From the NCBI RefSeq assembly GCF_023702125.1, contig NZ_CP098415.1, positions 620,001 to 684,000 on the forward strand: a stretch of DNA of 64,000 nucleotides. Reading direction: 5' to 3'. The notes beneath the pieces are model-generated. The model saw nothing but the letters and a program-made list of their open reading frames with translations. It had not been told where the DNA came from and made no database searches. The position numbers and the translations under genes were made by a program. Numbering within the stretch: the first letter of the stretch is position 1; each line of letters opens with the position of its first letter. This DNA comes from Halorubrum hochsteinianum (GTDB lineage: Archaea; Halobacteriota; Halobacteria; Halobacteriales; Haloferacaceae). Positions 61,754 to 64,000 of this stretch are shown piece after piece.

Positions 61754-61758
61754 TTTTT
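61754..61758 (+). terminator. T-run after rfcS
   Basis: Five T residues 25 bases after the rfcS stop, suited to archaeal intrinsic termination. Confidence 0.4.
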
Positions 61759-61784
61759 ATAAATCGTTGACCGCGGATCTGCGG

Positions 61785-62121
61785 TGAACACCGCCGAAGC
61801 CCAGCCGCTCGGCCAGACGTATTCGCTAATAAATCGCTGACCGACACGAACGCCGCCGAAGCCCCAGTCGGGAGGCGGGCGCACGCTCGTTGCGGTCCTC
61901 AGTCGGTCGCTACCGCTCCCTCCTTGCGGTCCTTACATCGCCTGCGCCCGCCTCCCGACTGCCCCTTCGAGTCCACCCTGCTCCGCAACAGCCCCGCACC
62001 TCACGCCTCCCCAGCCTCGTCGGGCGCAGCCTTCGGACTCCCTTCGGTCGTCCTCGGTGCGCCCGACTCCCTCGCGCGTGCGGTTCGCGCCCTGGCGGGC
62101 GCTCACCGGCACGCGCCGCGG
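61785..62121 (-). repeat. Dispersed structured intergenic element, copy E
   Basis: Inverted orientation, between rfcS and the phosphodiesterase gene. On the minus strand: outer pair GCGCGTGC/GCACGCGC with inner hairpin GCGCCC-GCCA-GGGCGC; a hairpin closed by GTCGGGCGCA/TGCGCCCGAC; core GGCTGGGGAGG and GGACTCGAAGGGGCAG; a 19-base perfect long stem (plus coordinates 61865-61883 with 61943-61961); and the tail CTGGGGCTTCGGCGG. A second tail with GGGCTTCGGCGG lies at 61785-61812. It fills nearly all of the 433-base gap. Confidence 0.87.
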
Positions 62122-62162
62122 CAACGGGTAGTGTTTAAATCGCGGCGGCGGCGAGGGTCGGT

Positions 62163-62696
62163 ATGCTCGTCGTCGTCTCCGACACGCACGCACGCGAGGA
62201 GTCGAAGCTTCAGGGACGGACCGCCGAGGCGGTCCGCGAGGCCGACCTCGTGATCCACGCCGGCGACTTCTACCGCGAGCCGGTCCTCGACGCCTTCCAG
62301 TCGGCCGCCGCGAGTCTCCGGGCCGTCTACGGCAACAACGACGACGCCGCGATCCGCGACCGGGTCCCCGAGGTGCGGACCGTCGAGTACGGCGGAGTGC
62401 GGTTCGCCGTCACGCACCGCCACCGCAGCGGGGACACCGGGCTCGTCATGCTCGGTCGCGGCCGCGACGCGGACGCCGTGATCTGCGGCCACAGCCACCG
62501 CCCCCGCTTCGACGACTCCGGCGGATTACCGATACTGAACCCCGGGAGCCACGCGCAACCGCGCGGCAACCGCCCGGCACACGCGGAGCTGACCTCGTCG
62601 GATGAGAGCGAGGGGGCCGGGTTGGACGGCAGACTGGTGACGCCCGGCGGCGAGACTTTCGAGACGTTTCAGATCGCGGGCGGGAGCTCGGAGTAG
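62163..62696 (+). CDS. YfcE/MJ0936-like metallophosphoesterase
   Basis: 177 residues. Calcineurin-like phosphoesterase with VVSDTHAREES (Asp, His), HAGDFYREP, GNNDDAA and the AVTHRH and CGHSHRP histidine motifs that bind two metal ions. Close in size to the archaeal MJ0936 phosphodiesterase. It may hydrolyse cyclic nucleotides or other phosphodiesters. TATA box not clear; it begins 41 bases beyond element E. Confidence 0.9.
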   Translation: MLVVVSDTHAREESKLQGRTAEAVREADLVIHAGDFYREPVLDAFQSAAASLRAVYGNNDDAAIRDRVPEVRTVEYGGVRFAVTHRHRSGDTGLVMLGRGRDADAVICGHSHRPRFDDSGGLPILNPGSHAQPRGNRPAHAELTSSDESEGAGLDGRLVTPGGETFETFQIAGGSSE

Positions 62697-63087
62697 CGGG
62701 GAGTAGAGCGGGTCGCCGTCGCGGACGGCGGGGACCGGAACGCGACGCCCCGCGACGGCCCGGCCGGCCGACGGTCGTGTGCACGGTAGAGGACCCGGAC
62801 TGCTGCGGGTGCGGGTGCCGGCGGTCGGTCGCACGGTGGGGGAGGGGTACCGGGCAGGGGAGGGAGCGTGCGAATCCGATCCGCCGGCGCGTCGGTCGGC
62901 GGTTCGAGCGTTTGAGGGCCGAAGCGGGGGTCGCACCAGTACGTACCGCGGCTGACAACATATACGTGGCTGAGAGACAAGCGGGCGTTTTAGTCACCGA
63001 TCGCTCCGTCGGGGCGGCCGCGTCGCCGGGTGGTCGGGCGACTCGCCGCCTCGAAACTTATAACCGCGCCCCGACGGATTCGAACGT
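62697..63087. other. Intergenic region, 391 bases, no gene seen
   Basis: No reading frame with codon use like the neighbours and no copy of the dispersed element. An ACATATACGTGG segment near 62960 and a TATA box at 63057-63064 (CTTATAAC) lie near its end; the latter is 24-31 bases before the small membrane gene at 63088. Confidence 0.5.
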
Positions 63088-63216
63088 ATGCTCCCGGTCC
63101 AGCCGCTGGTCGTCCTGCTGTTGGTGGGTCTTCTCGGGCTGTTCTTCTTCGGGTTCCTCCTCGTCCGTCGCACGGTGACGGGACTGAACGAGGGGTACAA
63201 CGACGGGCGGAACTGA
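63088..63216 (+). CDS. 42-residue single-helix membrane protein before the PiT transporter
   Basis: Residues 5-27 form one hydrophobic helix (QPLVVLLLVGLLGLFFFGFL); the tail RRTVTGLNEGYNDGRN is polar. Its TGA overlaps the ATG of the PiT gene by one base, so translation is coupled. A TATA box lies 24-31 bases upstream, indicating leaderless expression. It may be a small transporter subunit; similar micro-proteins are easily missed by automated annotation. Confidence 0.7.
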   Translation: MLPVQPLVVLLLVGLLGLFFFGFLLVRRTVTGLNEGYNDGRN

Positions 63217-64000
63217 TGGTCCTCGTCACCGCCGCGACGCTGGTCGTCGCCGCCGCCGCCAGCCTCTTCATGGCGTGGTCGATCGGTGCCGGCTCGTCGG
63301 GGTCGACCCCGTTCGCGCCCGCGGTCGGCGCGAACGCCATCTCCGTGATGCGGGCCGGGCTCGTCGTCGGCGTCCTCGGGCTGCTCGGCGCGATACTCCA
63401 GGGCGCGAACGTGACGGAGGCGGTCGGGACCGAGCTGATCGGCGGGGTGACGCTCACGGCGGTGGCGGCCATCGTCGCGCTCGTCACGGCCGCCGCGCTG
63501 GTCGCGGTCGGCGTCTTCGCCGGCTACCCGATCGCGACGGCGTTCACCGTCACCGGCGCGGTCGTCGGCGTCGGGCTCGCGATGGGCGGCGACCCGGCGT
63601 GGCCGAAGTACGCCGAGATCGCGACGCTGTGGGTGCTCACCCCGTTCGTCGGCGGCGGCGTCGCCTACGGCGTCGCCCGGACGCTCATCGGCGATTCGCT
63701 GCCGGAGCGCCCGCTCACGGCCGTCCTCGCCGGACTCGTGGGGGCGATCCTCGCGAACGTCGGGTTCGCGCTGCTCGGTCCCGCCGGGGAGCAGGCGTCG
63801 GTCGCGGCCGTCCTCGGGTCGGGACTCGGGATCGGCGGCGCGGGGGCCCCGGCGGTGAGCCTCGCGGTCGCCGCGCTCGTCGCGGTCGCCGTGTACGCTG
63901 ACCTCGGCCGCGACCGCGAGGGCGCACAGCGCCGGTTCCTGCTCGCGATGGGCGGCCTCGTCGCGTTCTCGGCGGGCGGGTCGCAGGTGGGCCTCGCGAT
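63216..64000 (+). CDS. PiT family inorganic phosphate transporter (3' end cut off)
   Basis: 261 residues visible; the gene continues beyond the window. N-terminal segment VVAAAASLFMAWSIGAGSSG, then AVGANAISVMRAG, which resembles the PiT signature (GANDxxN-like) in the first half, and LQGANVTEAVG. Helices alternate with short loops. It is a second phosphate transport system distinct from pstSCAB at 32-37 kb and is a secondary carrier driven by cations. Confidence 0.88.
   Translation, partial: MVLVTAATLVVAAAASLFMAWSIGAGSSGSTPFAPAVGANAISVMRAGLVVGVLGLLGAILQGANVTEAVGTELIGGVTLTAVAAIVALVTAAALVAVGVFAGYPIATAFTVTGAVVGVGLAMGGDPAWPKYAEIATLWVLTPFVGGGVAYGVARTLIGDSLPERPLTAVLAGLVGAILANVGFALLGPAGEQASVAAVLGSGLGIGGAGAPAVSLAVAALVAVAVYADLGRDREGAQRRFLLAMGGLVAFSAGGSQVGLA

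Overview
The window is chromosomal DNA from a halophilic archaeon (class Halobacteria). The evidence is very high GC, strongly acidic proteins, leaderless or short-leader genes with TATA boxes about 25-30 bases before the start, and archaeal information genes: RFC small subunit, ABCE1/RLI, FtsZ2 with CdrS/CdrL, and NcsA. The style is closest to Halorubrum and relatives; that genus-level guess is inference. About 60 protein genes are supported. I recognise no tRNA, rRNA or CRISPR array.

Layout. 1-3138: a cut-off iron-type ABC ATPase behind a metal-repressor-like operator, then purL. 3.6-8.8 kb: a small membrane protein, an MBL hydrolase and a tightly overlapping DUF4129/DUF58 membrane operon. 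8.9-14.1 kb: phosphoribosyltransferase, HD hydrolase, an Mqo-like oxidoreductase, a YeiH-type exporter and mtnP. 14.5-20.9 kb (minus): coiled-coil protein, SMC, ScpA and a GT2 glycosyltransferase in one operon, divergent from cdrL-cdrS-ftsZ2 (21.0-23.3 kb). The result is a chromosome-segregation and cell-division cluster around one shared promoter region. 23.3-31.1 kb: ncsA, a DUF4442 protein, a receiver-PAS protein, a hydrolase, MeaB with a B12-binding mutase subunit, a VOC protein and a CaCA antiporter. 31.1-37.1 kb (minus): pstSCAB-phoU plus a low-molecular-weight phosphatase. A 690-bp IS6-type element lies just upstream of pstS. 38-42.7 kb: a membrane Fe-S oxidoreductase of FadF/HdrD type and a biotin ECF transporter (bioY-bioM-bioN) with a BirA-like operator. 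42.8-51.5 kb: an RHH regulator with a queuosine-precursor-type transporter, a DUF5781-like protein, a CNNM/CorC protein, a glutaredoxin with a cysteine-free peroxiredoxin-fold partner, Sua5, a creatininase-family enzyme, ABCE1 and an EMC6-like protein. 51.7-64 kb: HTH regulator, CtBP-like dehydrogenase, methyltransferase, pilin, two divergent surface/membrane proteins, etfBA, rfcS, a phosphodiesterase and the start of a PiT phosphate transporter.

The most striking unexplained structure is a dispersed family of five 310-410 bp intergenic elements (3236-3593, 14089-14473, 24469-24781, 44600-45010, 61785-62121), two of them inverted relative to the other three. They share nearly invariant cores but carry hairpins whose arms differ between copies while staying complementary. 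That pattern of compensatory change suggests selection on a folded RNA or DNA structure. I do not recognise them as a named family. Spurious reading frames run through all five.

Other regulatory signals read directly from sequence are five GTAAGAC/GTCTTAC sites before cdrS, an 11-bp inverted repeat before bioY that resembles the bacterial BirA operator, helically phased GGTACG repeats before pstS, a TTTAGG-N4-CCTAAA palindrome before the ABC ATPase, and a 16-bp palindrome between the EMC6-like gene and an HTH gene.
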